The translations under genes were made by a program, and so were the position numbers. The notes under the pieces are model-generated. The model was given only the letters and a program-made list of their open reading frames with translations, did no database searches and was not told the origin of the DNA. From Marimonas arenosa (lineage in GTDB: Bacteria > Pseudomonadota > Alphaproteobacteria > Rhodobacterales > Rhodobacteraceae): a stretch of DNA of 64,000 bases. The number at the start of each line of letters is the position of its first letter. Positions within the stretch are counted from its first letter, which is position 1. The DNA lies in assembly GCF_030848945.1 (NCBI RefSeq), contig NZ_JANHAX010000005.1, positions 186,001-250,000 on the forward strand, read 5' to 3'. Shown here one piece after another: positions 49,987-58,943 of this stretch.

Positions 49987-50172
49987 TCAGGTGCCGTTGG
50001 CGGCGGCCGCGAGGGTCACCACGGTTACCACGCCGACCACGGCCATGCCCACGCCCGCGCCCAGACCGCCTTGGGTCGACACAAACGGATCAGCCTTGGT
50101 GGTTTCGTCGGCGAATGCCGGAGCCGCAGCCATCGAGGCCGCGACGGTTGCAGCAAGTGCAAGTTTCTTCAT
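49987..50172 (-). CDS. Tiny exported membrane-type protein
   Basis: The 61-residue product has a signal peptide (MKKLALAATVAASMAAAPAFA) and a mature part of 40 residues: a polar start DETTKADPFVS, then a Gly/Val/Ala-rich hydrophobic stretch able to span the membrane, ending ANGT. No family is recognised. It is its own transcription unit, with AAAGGG before the ATG and a strong terminator after it; the 135-base gap upstream must hold its promoter, though no clear boxes are seen. Such a compact, separately controlled gene may be strongly expressed. Confidence 0.75.
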   Translation of the reverse strand: MKKLALAATVAASMAAAPAFADETTKADPFVSTQGGLGAGVGMAVVGVVTVVTLAAAANGT

Positions 50173-50307
50173 TTCAGGTCCCTTTCACTGTGGTCTTTCA
50201 GCGCTAACACGCCCAAAGCGTGCGAACACCTCTTTCAGATCGCTGGCGGACGATAACAGGTTTTTTCCATGGAATAAATCCCCACTTCGCGATGGGTGGA
50301 AAACCGC

Positions 50308-52128
50308 TCAGTAGCCGCTATCGGTGGTCAAGATGTAATGACCCGGACTGATCTCGCGGTACTCCGAGGGCGCCGGATCATAGTCGAGTCCATGAATCGG
50401 TGACGGAATCGGCTTGAAATTCAAGTCTTTCTCGGATTTTCGCTGACGTGGATCGGCGATCGGCACCGCCTTCATCAAAGCTTGGGTATAGGGGTGCTGC
50501 GGGTCTTCGAACACCGCCCGTCGCGGCCCCATTTCGACGATTCGCCCCAGGTACATAACGCCGACATCGTGGCTGACGCGTTCCACCACCGCCATGTCAT
50601 GGCTGATGAAAAGATAGGACAGTTCCAGTTCGGCCTGCAGTTCCATCATCAGGTTCAGAACCTGCGCCTGCACCGACACATCCAGTGCCGACACTGCCTC
50701 GTCTGCCACGATCAGCTTTGGATTCAGTGCCAGCGCTCTGGCGATCGCCACGCGCTGCCTCTGCCCGCCGGAAAGTTCGTGCGGATACCGCCGCAGGAAC
50801 GACCGGGGCAACTCCACCCGGTCAAACAGATGCGTCACCCGGTCCTGCAACTCCTTCCGGTTGGTCATGCCATAGTTGCGCAGGGGTTCGGCCACCTGGT
50901 CCAGCAGTTGCATCTGAGGATTGAGCGATGCGAACGGGTCCTGGAAAACCATCTGCATATCCTTGCGCGCCCGCTGCAGACCGCGGTGGTCCAACGCCAT
51001 CACATCCACGCCGTCGAGCGTCACATGCCCGCTGTCCGGCTCGACCAGCCGCAGCAGCGACCGACCCACGGTCGACTTGCCGCACCCCGACTCGCCAACG
51101 AGGCTTAGTGTCCGGCCCTTTCTGAGCGTGAACGATACATCCTCGACGGCATGCACCTGTGCCACCGTCCGGCGGAAAAACCCGCCCTTGACCGGGAAGC
51201 GGGTGACCAGGTTTCTCACCTCCAGCAGCACGTCATCGCTGCCCTCGATCGGATCGGTCGAATGGCCTTCGACACCGAGAAGTTTCATCGGTTCGGGTAA
51301 ATCCTTGCCGGTCATCTCGCCCAAGCGCGGCACCGCGCTCAACAGGGCTTTTGTGTAATCATGCTGGGGGTTTGCAAAGATTTTCTCAACCGGACCCTCT
51401 TCCACCTTGTGGCCGCGGTACATCACCACGACGCGGTCCGCCATCTGCGCCACAACCGCCATGTCGTGCGTGATGAACATCACCGCCGTACCGGTCTCGC
51501 GCTTGAGCCGATCCACCAGAGCGAGGATCTCGGCCTGGATCGTGACATCCAGCGCCGTGGTCGGTTCATCGGCGATCAGAAGGCGCGGTTCGCAGGCCAA
51601 TGCCATGGCGATCACCACCCGCTGCCGCATGCCGCCGGAGAGTTCGTGCGGGTACTGTTGCAGGCGTCGTTCGGGCTCGGGAATACGCACCTGTTTCAAC
51701 AGCTCCAGGGCTCGCGCCGCGGCGGCTTTCTTGCTCATGCCCCGGTGCAGCCGCAGCCCTTCGGTCAGCTGCCGACCTACGGTGAAAACCGGATTGAGCG
51801 CCGTCATCGGCTCCTGGAAGATCATACCGATCTCGTTGCCACGAATCGTTCGCATCAGGCTCTGGTCGGCGCCACGCAGATCGACCTCGCGACCGTCGCG
51901 CCGGTCGAAGATCAGCCGGCCGCCGGCAATCTCGCCGCCGCCGTATTCCACCAGCCGCATCAGAGACAGGCTGGACACGGATTTGCCGGACCCCGATTCA
52001 CCAACGATGCAAACGGTTTCGCCGGGTTTGACCTCGAAAGACACATCCTCGACCCCCAGCACGGGGCCGTCTTTGGTCTGGAACTCCACCCGCAGGTTTT
52101 CGATCCTGGCAATCGGCTGGTCGAGCAT
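50308..52128 (-). CDS. Peptide-type ABC transporter, double ATP-binding protein
   Basis: The 606-residue protein fuses the two ATPase halves of a dipeptide/oligopeptide importer (DppD- and DppF-like). First half: GESGSGKSVS (Walker A), ELSGGMRQRVVIA (signature) and ADEPTTALDV (Walker B). Second half from about residue 320: GESGCGKSTV, ELSGGQRQRVAIA and ADEAVSALDV, with Ala replacing the usual Pro. Both halves are followed by the oligopeptide-transporter C-terminal extension (QHDYTKALLSAVP, QHPYTQALMKAVP). ATG 52128 follows GGGGAA. It is divergent from the binding-protein and permease genes, its likely partners. Confidence 0.93.
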   Translation of the reverse strand: MLDQPIARIENLRVEFQTKDGPVLGVEDVSFEVKPGETVCIVGESGSGKSVSSLSLMRLVEYGGGEIAGGRLIFDRRDGREVDLRGADQSLMRTIRGNEIGMIFQEPMTALNPVFTVGRQLTEGLRLHRGMSKKAAAARALELLKQVRIPEPERRLQQYPHELSGGMRQRVVIAMALACEPRLLIADEPTTALDVTIQAEILALVDRLKRETGTAVMFITHDMAVVAQMADRVVVMYRGHKVEEGPVEKIFANPQHDYTKALLSAVPRLGEMTGKDLPEPMKLLGVEGHSTDPIEGSDDVLLEVRNLVTRFPVKGGFFRRTVAQVHAVEDVSFTLRKGRTLSLVGESGCGKSTVGRSLLRLVEPDSGHVTLDGVDVMALDHRGLQRARKDMQMVFQDPFASLNPQMQLLDQVAEPLRNYGMTNRKELQDRVTHLFDRVELPRSFLRRYPHELSGGQRQRVAIARALALNPKLIVADEAVSALDVSVQAQVLNLMMELQAELELSYLFISHDMAVVERVSHDVGVMYLGRIVEMGPRRAVFEDPQHPYTQALMKAVPIADPRQRKSEKDLNFKPIPSPIHGLDYDPAPSEYREISPGHYILTTDSGY

Positions 52129-52447
52129 CGCATTTCCCCGTCGAGTTGGCATCATGTCTCATGCATGACTGCCGAACGCTAATGTCAGCGTTTTACCCGT
52201 GTCAAACAATTGAACACTTAACCGGGGCGTGAGCCCGCCCGCGCATGAAAAATCGGCGATTGACCTGCAGGCAAGGCTTGCAATTTGAAAAAACTCGGTT
52301 TTCGATACCGGGGTCTGGTTTTGGGGGGTGCATACGACAAGACCGATCCGGCCGCTGTCGATGACATGTCCCGACCTTCAAAAAACCACGCGGGTTCCGC
52401 CACAATAATAAATTCGAGGCGTGAGCCCGACCAACAAGGAGTGAAAC
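52129..52447. promoter_or_regulatory. Divergent promoter region between the ABC ATPase and binding-protein genes
   Basis: This 319-base gap holds no convincing gene. It is locally AT-rich compared with its surroundings (poly-A and poly-T runs near 52244-52325). On the plus strand TTGCAA at 52275-52280 with TTCGAT about 17 bases on could be a promoter for the binding-protein gene, but the match is weak. AAGGAG lies 6 bases before the ATG at 52448. No operator-like palindrome stands out. Confidence 0.35.
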
Positions 52448-54151
52448 ATGAAACTCAAGACGATTCTACTCGGCGCAGCAGCGGCCTTTGCTGTGGCCCC
52501 CGCGGCCATGGCAGAGCGCGGCGCGGACGGCCATGTCGGTGTGATTTACTGGCAGGCCCCGTCGATCCCGAGCCCCTATCTTTCGGGCGGCACCAAGGAT
52601 GGCGATGCCGCCTCGGTGGTCATCGAACCGCTTGCCCGCTACAATGAAAATGGCGAGATGGTGCCGTTCCTCGCGGAGGGCATCCCGACTGTAGCCAACG
52701 GCGGCGTCGCCGAAGACCTCATGTCCGTCACCTGGAAACTGAAATCCGGCATCAAGTGGTCGGATGGTTCGGATCTCACCGCAGCCGACGTTCAGTTCAC
52801 CGCCGAATACTGCATGCACCCCGAAGGCGGCTGCGCGCAGCTCGCCAGTTTCGATGGCGTCGACAAGGTGGAAGCGCTCGACGATCTGACTGTGAAAATC
52901 ACCTTCAAAAAGCCGATGCCGAACCCCTACGGCCCGTTTGTTGGCGGTCAAACGCCAATCATTCAGAAGGCACAGTTCGCAAACTGCATGGGGGCCAAGG
53001 CGCAGGAATGCACCGACCAGAACTTCTATCCGATCGGCACCGGGCCGTTCATGGTCAAGGAATTCAAACCCAACGACGTGATCCAATACGTCGCGAACCC
53101 GAATTACCGTGATCCGGCCAAGCCTGCCTTCGCCACGCTGACGCTCAAAGGCGGTGGCGACGCCACCGGTGCGGGCCGCGCGGTGATGGAGACCGGCGAA
53201 TACGACATCGCCTGGAACCTGCAGCTGGCGCCGGACGTTCTGGCCAAGATGGCCGAAGGCGGCAAAGGCGAGGCCCGCTCGGCCTTCGGTACACTGGTGG
53301 AACGTCTGGAAATGAACCTGACGAACCCCGATCCGAAACTGCCGCCGGAAACCCGGTCGACCCGGGAAGAACCGCACCCGTTCCTGACCGACATGCGCGT
53401 GCGCAAGGCGCTCTCGATGGCCATCGATCGTAACCTGCTGGTCGAAATCGGCTATGGCAAGGCTGGCCGTGCGACCTGCAACCTGGTGCCGAACCCGGCG
53501 ATCTATGCCAGCGACAACACCGAGTGCCTGACCCAGGACATCGAAGGCGCAAAGGCGCTGCTGGACGAGGCTGGCTGGACCGACAGCGACGGCGATGGCG
53601 TGCGTGACAAGGACGGCATGAAATTATCGATCCTCTACCAGACCTCGACCAACGCCGTGCGTCAGGACTTCCAGGCGCTGATCAAGCAGTGGTGGGCCGA
53701 GATCGGCGTCGAGACCGAACTGCGCAACATCAACGCATCGGTGTTCTTCGGCGGTGACCCGGGCTCGCCCGACACTTTCCAAAAGTTCTATGCCGACGTC
53801 GAAATGTACGCCAACAACTTCGACGGCACCGACCCGCAAGCCTACCTGTCGATGTATCGCTGCGATAACGAACCGCAGCCGGACAACCAGTGGAACGGCC
53901 AGAACATCAACCGCTTCTGCGACCCGGAATATGACAAGCTGATCGACCAGCTTGCCGCCACCGGCGACATCAACGAGCGTGCGGCGCTGGCCAAGAAGAT
54001 GAACGAGATGCTGACCAAGGACACCTACACCATCGTCCCGCTCGTAGACCGCGGTCGTGTGACCGGTGTGTCGAACACCCTCGGTGGCTTCATCCTGAAC
54101 ACCTGGGATAACGAGCTCTGGAACGCGGCCGACTGGCATCGCATTAAGTAA
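52448..54151 (+). CDS. Peptide-type ABC transporter substrate-binding protein (family 5)
   Basis: The 567-residue periplasmic protein has a signal peptide (1-22, cut at AMA-ERG) and the family 5 solute-binding pattern: a two-lobed protein with VTWKLKSGIKWSDGSDLTAADV near residue 95 (split here as typical), YPIGTGPFMVKEF around 195 and MRVRKALSMAIDRNLLVEIGYG around 318. Ligands of this family are peptides, sugars, opines or nickel; the ligand here is unknown. A hairpin in the spacer after it may keep its mRNA level above that of the permeases. Confidence 0.94.
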   Translation: MKLKTILLGAAAAFAVAPAAMAERGADGHVGVIYWQAPSIPSPYLSGGTKDGDAASVVIEPLARYNENGEMVPFLAEGIPTVANGGVAEDLMSVTWKLKSGIKWSDGSDLTAADVQFTAEYCMHPEGGCAQLASFDGVDKVEALDDLTVKITFKKPMPNPYGPFVGGQTPIIQKAQFANCMGAKAQECTDQNFYPIGTGPFMVKEFKPNDVIQYVANPNYRDPAKPAFATLTLKGGGDATGAGRAVMETGEYDIAWNLQLAPDVLAKMAEGGKGEARSAFGTLVERLEMNLTNPDPKLPPETRSTREEPHPFLTDMRVRKALSMAIDRNLLVEIGYGKAGRATCNLVPNPAIYASDNTECLTQDIEGAKALLDEAGWTDSDGDGVRDKDGMKLSILYQTSTNAVRQDFQALIKQWWAEIGVETELRNINASVFFGGDPGSPDTFQKFYADVEMYANNFDGTDPQAYLSMYRCDNEPQPDNQWNGQNINRFCDPEYDKLIDQLAATGDINERAALAKKMNEMLTKDTYTIVPLVDRGRVTGVSNTLGGFILNTWDNELWNAADWHRIK

Positions 54152-54167
54152 TCCTTCGGGATTTTCG

Positions 54168-54196
54168 CGCAGCCCCGGACCGGATCCGGGGCTGCG
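54168..54196 (+). terminator. Intercistronic hairpin between binding-protein and permease genes
   Basis: A perfect 12-bp stem (CGCAGCCCCGGA / TCCGGGGCTGCG) with a 5-base loop begins 17 bases after the binding-protein stop and 48 bases before the permease start. There is no U tract, so it likely acts as a partial terminator or 3' protecting structure, as is common between binding-protein and permease genes. Confidence 0.6.
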
Positions 54197-54243
54197 GCCT
54201 CATCGGCTTCCCGCCTAAAAGCAATAAACAAAGGCGTCGCTCC

Positions 54244-55314
54244 ATGCTGACCTTCACGATCCGCCGGTTGGTGCTCTCCATACCGACGCTTTTGTTCATT
54301 GCTCTTGTAATTTTCCTCTTGCTGAAACTCGCCCCCGGCGATCCCACCGCGCAGTTGCCGCTGACCATCCCGCCCGAGGTCAAGGCCAAGATCCGCGAGG
54401 CCCTGGGTTTTGACCAGCCGCTCTATATCCAGTTCCTGAAATGGCTGCGGCAGGTCTTCTGGGTCGAACCGCGGGTTCTGATCGACTACCTGACCAACAC
54501 GAGCACGCTTTTCGGCTGGTTGCCCGATACGGATTTCTACACGCCCTGCGGAGCGCTCGCCGAGGGCGTTTGTGACCAGCGCGTCGTGTCATGGTCCGTG
54601 GCACGTGGTGCGCCAGTGATGGACATCATCGTCCAGCGCCTGCCGCAGACGCTCTGGGTCGTGGGCATGGCCTATGTGGTGGGCGTGCTGATCGCCATCC
54701 CGATCGGCATCTATTCCGCCTACCGGCAATATTCGGTCTTCGACCAGGCCGGCACCTTCATCACCATGATCGGCTTTTCCATCCCGCCCTTCTTTACCGG
54801 GCCGCTGCTGATCGTGATCTTCTCGGTGCAGCTCGGCTGGTTCCCCTTCATCTACGACACCACCCACAAAGTCACCGATTGGGACAGCTTCATCTACCAG
54901 CTGCGCCAGATGATCATGCCGGTGATGGTGCTGGCGCTGCAGGTCACCGCCCAGATCAGCCGCTTCATGCGCTCGGCAATGCTCGACAATCTCAACCAGG
55001 ACTACGTGCGCACCGCCCGCGCAAAGGGCCTGGGCGAGGCGGTGGTGGTCATGGTCCATGTGCTGCGCAACTCGATGATCCCGGTCGTCACCGTCATCGC
55101 GCTGCTGGTGCCCGGCATCTTCGGCGGCGCCATCATCACCGAGGTGGTCTTTTCCGTGAACGGCATCGGCCAGCTGCTGATCACCGCGCTTTTCGCCAAT
55201 GACATGCCGATGGTGATGACCATCACCTTCATCTTCGCGCTGCTCATCGTGCTCTTCAACCTGATCGCCGATATCCTCTACGGCGTACTCGATCCGAGGG
55301 TCCGCTATGACTGA
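54244..55314 (+). CDS. Peptide-type ABC transporter permease (DppB-like)
   Basis: The 356-residue inner-membrane protein has the N-terminal helix MLTFTIRRLVLSIPTLLFIA, the LAPGDPTAQLP segment, five further helices, and the EAA-loop that contacts the ATPase (YVRTARAKGLGEAVVVMVHV). A periplasmic loop of about 50 residues near position 95 with two cysteines (TPCGALAEGVCDQ) is larger than in E. coli DppB. It overlaps the next permease gene by 8 bases. Confidence 0.93.
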   Translation: MLTFTIRRLVLSIPTLLFIALVIFLLLKLAPGDPTAQLPLTIPPEVKAKIREALGFDQPLYIQFLKWLRQVFWVEPRVLIDYLTNTSTLFGWLPDTDFYTPCGALAEGVCDQRVVSWSVARGAPVMDIIVQRLPQTLWVVGMAYVVGVLIAIPIGIYSAYRQYSVFDQAGTFITMIGFSIPPFFTGPLLIVIFSVQLGWFPFIYDTTHKVTDWDSFIYQLRQMIMPVMVLALQVTAQISRFMRSAMLDNLNQDYVRTARAKGLGEAVVVMVHVLRNSMIPVVTVIALLVPGIFGGAIITEVVFSVNGIGQLLITALFANDMPMVMTITFIFALLIVLFNLIADILYGVLDPRVRYD

Positions 55315-56278
55315 TCCGGCCAACACGCCGCTCAACGCGCTGGAAGAGCCTGAAATCACCCGCCCGCCTCGGTCGCAATGGCGCGATGTCTGGGATCAGT
55401 TCAGCCACCACAAGGGCGCGCTGATGGGGGGTGGCTTCCTCGTGTTCATCACCTTGGCCGTTATGTTCGGCGACTTCTTCTGGCAAGTGGACCCCAAGAA
55501 ACTCGACATCCGTGCCAAGGATTTCCGTCCGATCTACACCGTGCTCTGGAACAGCGACGCCAAGGTTGGCTGGGCGCATCCCTTGGGCTCAGACAACCTC
55601 GGCCGCGATCACCTGGCGCAGATCCTCGCGGGCGGCCGTACGTCGATGGCGGTAGGCTGGGCCGCGATGATCCTGACTATGCTGATCGGCACCACGATCG
55701 GTGTGCTGGCGGGCTTCTTCAAAAAAATCGATGGCCCGCTGATGCGACTCACCGACCTGTTCCTTTCGCTGCCGATCCTGCCGCTGATGCTGGTGGCGGT
55801 GACCCTCTTCCGGCAACCCTTGCGGGCGCAGTTCGGGGTCGAGACTGGTATGTTCATCCTGATCGTCGGGGTCATCGGCGTGACCTCGTGGATGCAGACC
55901 GCCCGCATCGTGCGCGGCGACATCCTGGCGCTCAAGGAACGCGAATTCGTGCTTGCCGCCCGCGCTTCGGGCACCACGTCGCGCGGCATCATCTTCCGCC
56001 ATCTGCTGCCCAACGTGCTGTCGCCGATCATGGTCTCCGCGACGCTCGGGCTGGCCACGGCCATCATCACCGAAAGCTCGCTTTCCTTCCTCGGCGTGGG
56101 CTTCCCGTCGGACTTTCCGACTTGGGGCAAGATGCTTGCCGACGCGGTGCCGCGGATGCAAGAGTTTCCCGAACGCGTGATGCTGCCCGGCGTGGCGATC
56201 TCGCTCACCGTGCTCAGCGTGAACTATCTCGGCGACGGTCTGCGCGACGCACTCGACCCGCGGATCCGCGGTCGCTAA
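55307..56278 (+). CDS. Peptide-type ABC transporter permease (DppC-like)
   Basis: The 323-residue inner-membrane partner permease has a cytoplasmic N-terminus of about 40 residues, a first helix, a periplasmic domain with HPLGSDNLGRDHLAQILAGG (typical DppC motif), five more helices and the EAA-loop KEREFVLAARASGTTSRGIIF. The C-terminus GDGLRDALDPRIRGR is characteristic. With the upstream permease it forms the channel powered by the double ATPase encoded at 50308-52128. Confidence 0.94.
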   Translation: MTDPANTPLNALEEPEITRPPRSQWRDVWDQFSHHKGALMGGGFLVFITLAVMFGDFFWQVDPKKLDIRAKDFRPIYTVLWNSDAKVGWAHPLGSDNLGRDHLAQILAGGRTSMAVGWAAMILTMLIGTTIGVLAGFFKKIDGPLMRLTDLFLSLPILPLMLVAVTLFRQPLRAQFGVETGMFILIVGVIGVTSWMQTARIVRGDILALKEREFVLAARASGTTSRGIIFRHLLPNVLSPIMVSATLGLATAIITESSLSFLGVGFPSDFPTWGKMLADAVPRMQEFPERVMLPGVAISLTVLSVNYLGDGLRDALDPRIRGR

Positions 56279-56302
56279 GACGGCCCGTTCCCTCCGGGCG
56301 GG

Positions 56303-56320
56303 TCGGCAGCGCGCTGCCGA
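56303..56320. repeat. Perfect 18-bp palindrome after the permease gene
   Basis: TCGGCAGCG directly followed by CGCTGCCGA is a perfect palindrome 25 bases after the permease stop. A small stem GCCCG/CGGGC (56283-56299) lies just before it. Together they could form the 3' end of the transporter transcript, though a hairpin without loop bases must open at its centre; a protein-binding site is the alternative. Confidence 0.4.
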
Positions 56321-56430
56321 TAGGCGTCGGCGCGCGCCAGTGTTGCTTTGCCTCGTGTCCGCCACAGCCTGAAAACATTCTTTTAGCGATTTGGAAGTAA
56401 CGCTGGCATTGCAACGACATCGAGAGCGCG

Positions 56431-57501
56431 ATGCCCGGCTACATCTCGGAATTCAACATCTATGGCGGCGCAGGCGAGTTTATCGAGCTGACCATTCCGA
56501 CAGGCACCGATACCTCGTCCTATTCGGTCGTCATCTACGACGGCGCCGGAGCGATCCGCCAAACGCTGTCGCTTGATCCGCCGGTCACCACGATAGCGGG
56601 CGATGATGTCTATCTGCTCGATCCCGCCGATGACGGGCTGGTCAATCTCGACAACACCGACGCCATTGCCCTGGTCGACCATGCCGGCACGGTGATCCAG
56701 TTCTTGTCATGGAACGGCAATACCGTCAGCCCCTCGGTCGGCCCGGCGGCGGGCATGACCAGCACCAATATCGGCAATGGCACCTTCGGCAGTTCGTTCG
56801 AGACCACTGATGACGGGGCCAGCTATTCCACTCAATCCACTCAGAACCCGGGCACCATCCCCTGTTTCGCGCTTGGCACCCGTATCGCGACGCCCGGGGG
56901 CGCGCGCAGGATCGAAACGCTCAAGATCGGAGACGAGGTTCTGACCGCCTCGGGCGCGGCCCGTGAAATCCGCTGGGTGCAATGCCGCGCGGTGTCGTTG
57001 CGTGACACGCCCGAAGAACACCGCCCCATCCTGATCGCGGCCAATGCGCTTGGGCCCGGGCGCCCGGCGCGGGATCTCGTGGTATCGGCCCAGCACCGGA
57101 TCGCCGTGGGCGCCTATCGCCAGTTGCAGGGAATGTTTGCCACCCCCTGCCTTGTCGCCGCCAAGGCGCTGATCTCCCTTCGGCGGGTGCGCATCATGCG
57201 CGGCAAACGGCAGGTGGTCTGGTATCACCTGGCACTCGACACGCATGACTTGCTTCTGGCCGAAGGTTGCGTCTCCGAGTCACTGTTTTTCGGCCCGATG
57301 GTCCTGCACGGCCTGACTCGGCGCGAAGCATTGAGCCTGCGGGATGTGTTGCCGCACCGGGTCGGCCCCTCCGGGGACGGGACCCAGGTCGAGAAGGCCC
57401 CCGCCCTGCCCGTCCTGCGGGTCAAACGCACCGAACGGATGCTCGCGCGGGACGCGCCCCCGGGAATGCCCAGTCCCGCCGCCGCCTCGCTTCAGGGATG
57501 A
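56431..57501 (+). CDS. Hint-domain protein with N-terminal lamin-tail/adhesin-like domain
   Basis: The 356-residue protein has two parts. Residues 1-145 are beta-rich and acidic (ISEFNIYGGAGEFIELTIP, then VVIYDGAG), resembling lamin-tail-like extracellular domains, with no signal peptide. Residues 146-290 are a Hint domain: PCFALGTRIATPGGARRIE with the N-terminal Cys preceded by a Pro, the GDEVLTASG turn and VVSAQHRIAV with the conserved His. The last ~65 residues are Pro/Arg-rich. No intein C-terminal His-Asn junction with a downstream extein is seen, so protein splicing is unlikely; cleavage or ligation is possible. Hint proteins of this type are frequent in Rhodobacteraceae. Confidence 0.83.
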   Translation: MPGYISEFNIYGGAGEFIELTIPTGTDTSSYSVVIYDGAGAIRQTLSLDPPVTTIAGDDVYLLDPADDGLVNLDNTDAIALVDHAGTVIQFLSWNGNTVSPSVGPAAGMTSTNIGNGTFGSSFETTDDGASYSTQSTQNPGTIPCFALGTRIATPGGARRIETLKIGDEVLTASGAAREIRWVQCRAVSLRDTPEEHRPILIAANALGPGRPARDLVVSAQHRIAVGAYRQLQGMFATPCLVAAKALISLRRVRIMRGKRQVVWYHLALDTHDLLLAEGCVSESLFFGPMVLHGLTRREALSLRDVLPHRVGPSGDGTQVEKAPALPVLRVKRTERMLARDAPPGMPSPAAASLQG

Positions 57502-57539
57502 CGGAGGGCCGGTAATGGGGACAAAAGGACGCCCGCGCC

Positions 57540-58808
57540 TTAGTGCTTCTTGCGGATGCTGCGCACCACCAACCAGACGGCGAACACCACCACCGGCGTC
57601 GCCATCGCGGTCAGCATGGTCTTTTCCAGCCCGGCCAGGTTGGCCGCAGGATAAAGCGCATAGGTCACCAGGTTGATCGCGTAATACGAAATCGCCACCA
57701 CGCTCAGCCCCTCGACCGTGCGTTGCAGCCTCAGCTGCAAATCGGCGCGGCGGTCCATGCTCTCCAGCAGCGCTTGGTTCTGCGCGCTGCGCTCGACGTC
57801 CACCCGCGTGCGCAGCAGGTCCCCGGCTCGCGCCGCCCGCTCCACCATCGTCTTCAGCCGCGCCTCGGTCGCCTTCACCGTTCGCATCGCCGGATCGAAC
57901 CGGCGCAGCATGAACTCGGCAAAGGTCTGACGCCCCTCGAACCGCGCCTCGCGCATCACCCCCACCCGTTCATGCACCAGTTGCTCATAGGCCAGCGTCG
58001 CGCTGAACCTGAACGAGGTCTGCGCCGAGATCTGCTCAAGTTCCCCCGACACGTGAAGCAACGCTTCCAGCGTCTTTTCGGCCGGCATCTCGCCACGCCC
58101 CATCTGTTCGACCAGCCGGGTCAGCTCGGCCCCGACCTTCGCCAGTTCGGGCGAAAGTTTACTGGCGCGGGCAAAGCCGAGCAGCGCCAGCGCTTTGTAG
58201 GTTTCGATCTCGCACAGCCGCTGTACGATGCGACCGACCCGGCGCTGGCCCACACCCTCCCCCACGAACACGGTAAAGCGCAGCTGCCCTGACGGGTCGA
58301 TCCGGAAATCGCCCGCCATCACCGCGGCGTTGTCCAGCACCCGGCTCGCGGCGACGCTCTCGGGCACGAACCATTCGGCCAGTTGCCCGGACATATCAGC
58401 GTCTTGGCTCATCCGGTCCACCCGGATCAGTGCCGAGGTCAGGCGCATGCCGGGCGCCGTTTCCAGCCAGTCATCCGGAAACACCTCGAAATCCGCCGGA
58501 TCGAAGGCACGCGGGCTGAGCCCGTCGAAAAAGGCGGTATAGGTGACCACCTCTGTATGGCTCTCCCATTTCAGCCAATGCCGCCCAATCTGGCCGACGT
58601 AATGCGTCGCCCCTGGCTGCGGGTGCGGTGCACCGTGGCGGTCAAGCAGCGCACAAAGATGCGCCATGTCCGCCGCCCGGTCACGCCCGGCGGCATTGCC
58701 CGGTTGCTTGAGGGCCAGGAAGACCACGGTCGCAGGCACATCCAGCGCCATGAACGGCCGTGCATGCATCTCGTTGGCAAGCTCGTATCTCAGCGGATGA
58801 TCTTCCAT
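57540..58808 (-). CDS. DUF3422-family membrane protein
   Basis: The 422-residue protein starts with EDHPLRYELANEMHARPF, the hallmark of DUF3422, has a largely helical, charged middle likely to be coiled (about 230-360), and ends in two transmembrane helices (about 365-383 and 395-415) and a basic tail. This suggests a cytoplasmic domain tethered to the inner membrane. Its function is unknown. The ATG at 58808 is chosen by family start; the frame is open upstream. It converges on the Hint gene across 38 bases. Confidence 0.87.
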   Translation of the reverse strand: MEDHPLRYELANEMHARPFMALDVPATVVFLALKQPGNAAGRDRAADMAHLCALLDRHGAPHPQPGATHYVGQIGRHWLKWESHTEVVTYTAFFDGLSPRAFDPADFEVFPDDWLETAPGMRLTSALIRVDRMSQDADMSGQLAEWFVPESVAASRVLDNAAVMAGDFRIDPSGQLRFTVFVGEGVGQRRVGRIVQRLCEIETYKALALLGFARASKLSPELAKVGAELTRLVEQMGRGEMPAEKTLEALLHVSGELEQISAQTSFRFSATLAYEQLVHERVGVMREARFEGRQTFAEFMLRRFDPAMRTVKATEARLKTMVERAARAGDLLRTRVDVERSAQNQALLESMDRRADLQLRLQRTVEGLSVVAISYYAINLVTYALYPAANLAGLEKTMLTAMATPVVVFAVWLVVRSIRKKH

Positions 58809-58943
58809 GGCCCCCGGTGCCTTGCTGCTGTTCGGCCCCAAGATACCCCGCCCGTCTACGCCCGCAATTGCCAAATCCGCGCGGGCCCAGATCTCTCGGC
58901 CGACCGCGTGCATCGCAGCCCATGCCAAGCTTGCCGCCGCCCC

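Noticed and set aside
56431..57501. The Hint protein as a splicing intein
   Set aside because: There is no C-terminal His-Asn plus Cys/Ser/Thr junction and no interrupted host protein; it fits non-intein Hint proteins.
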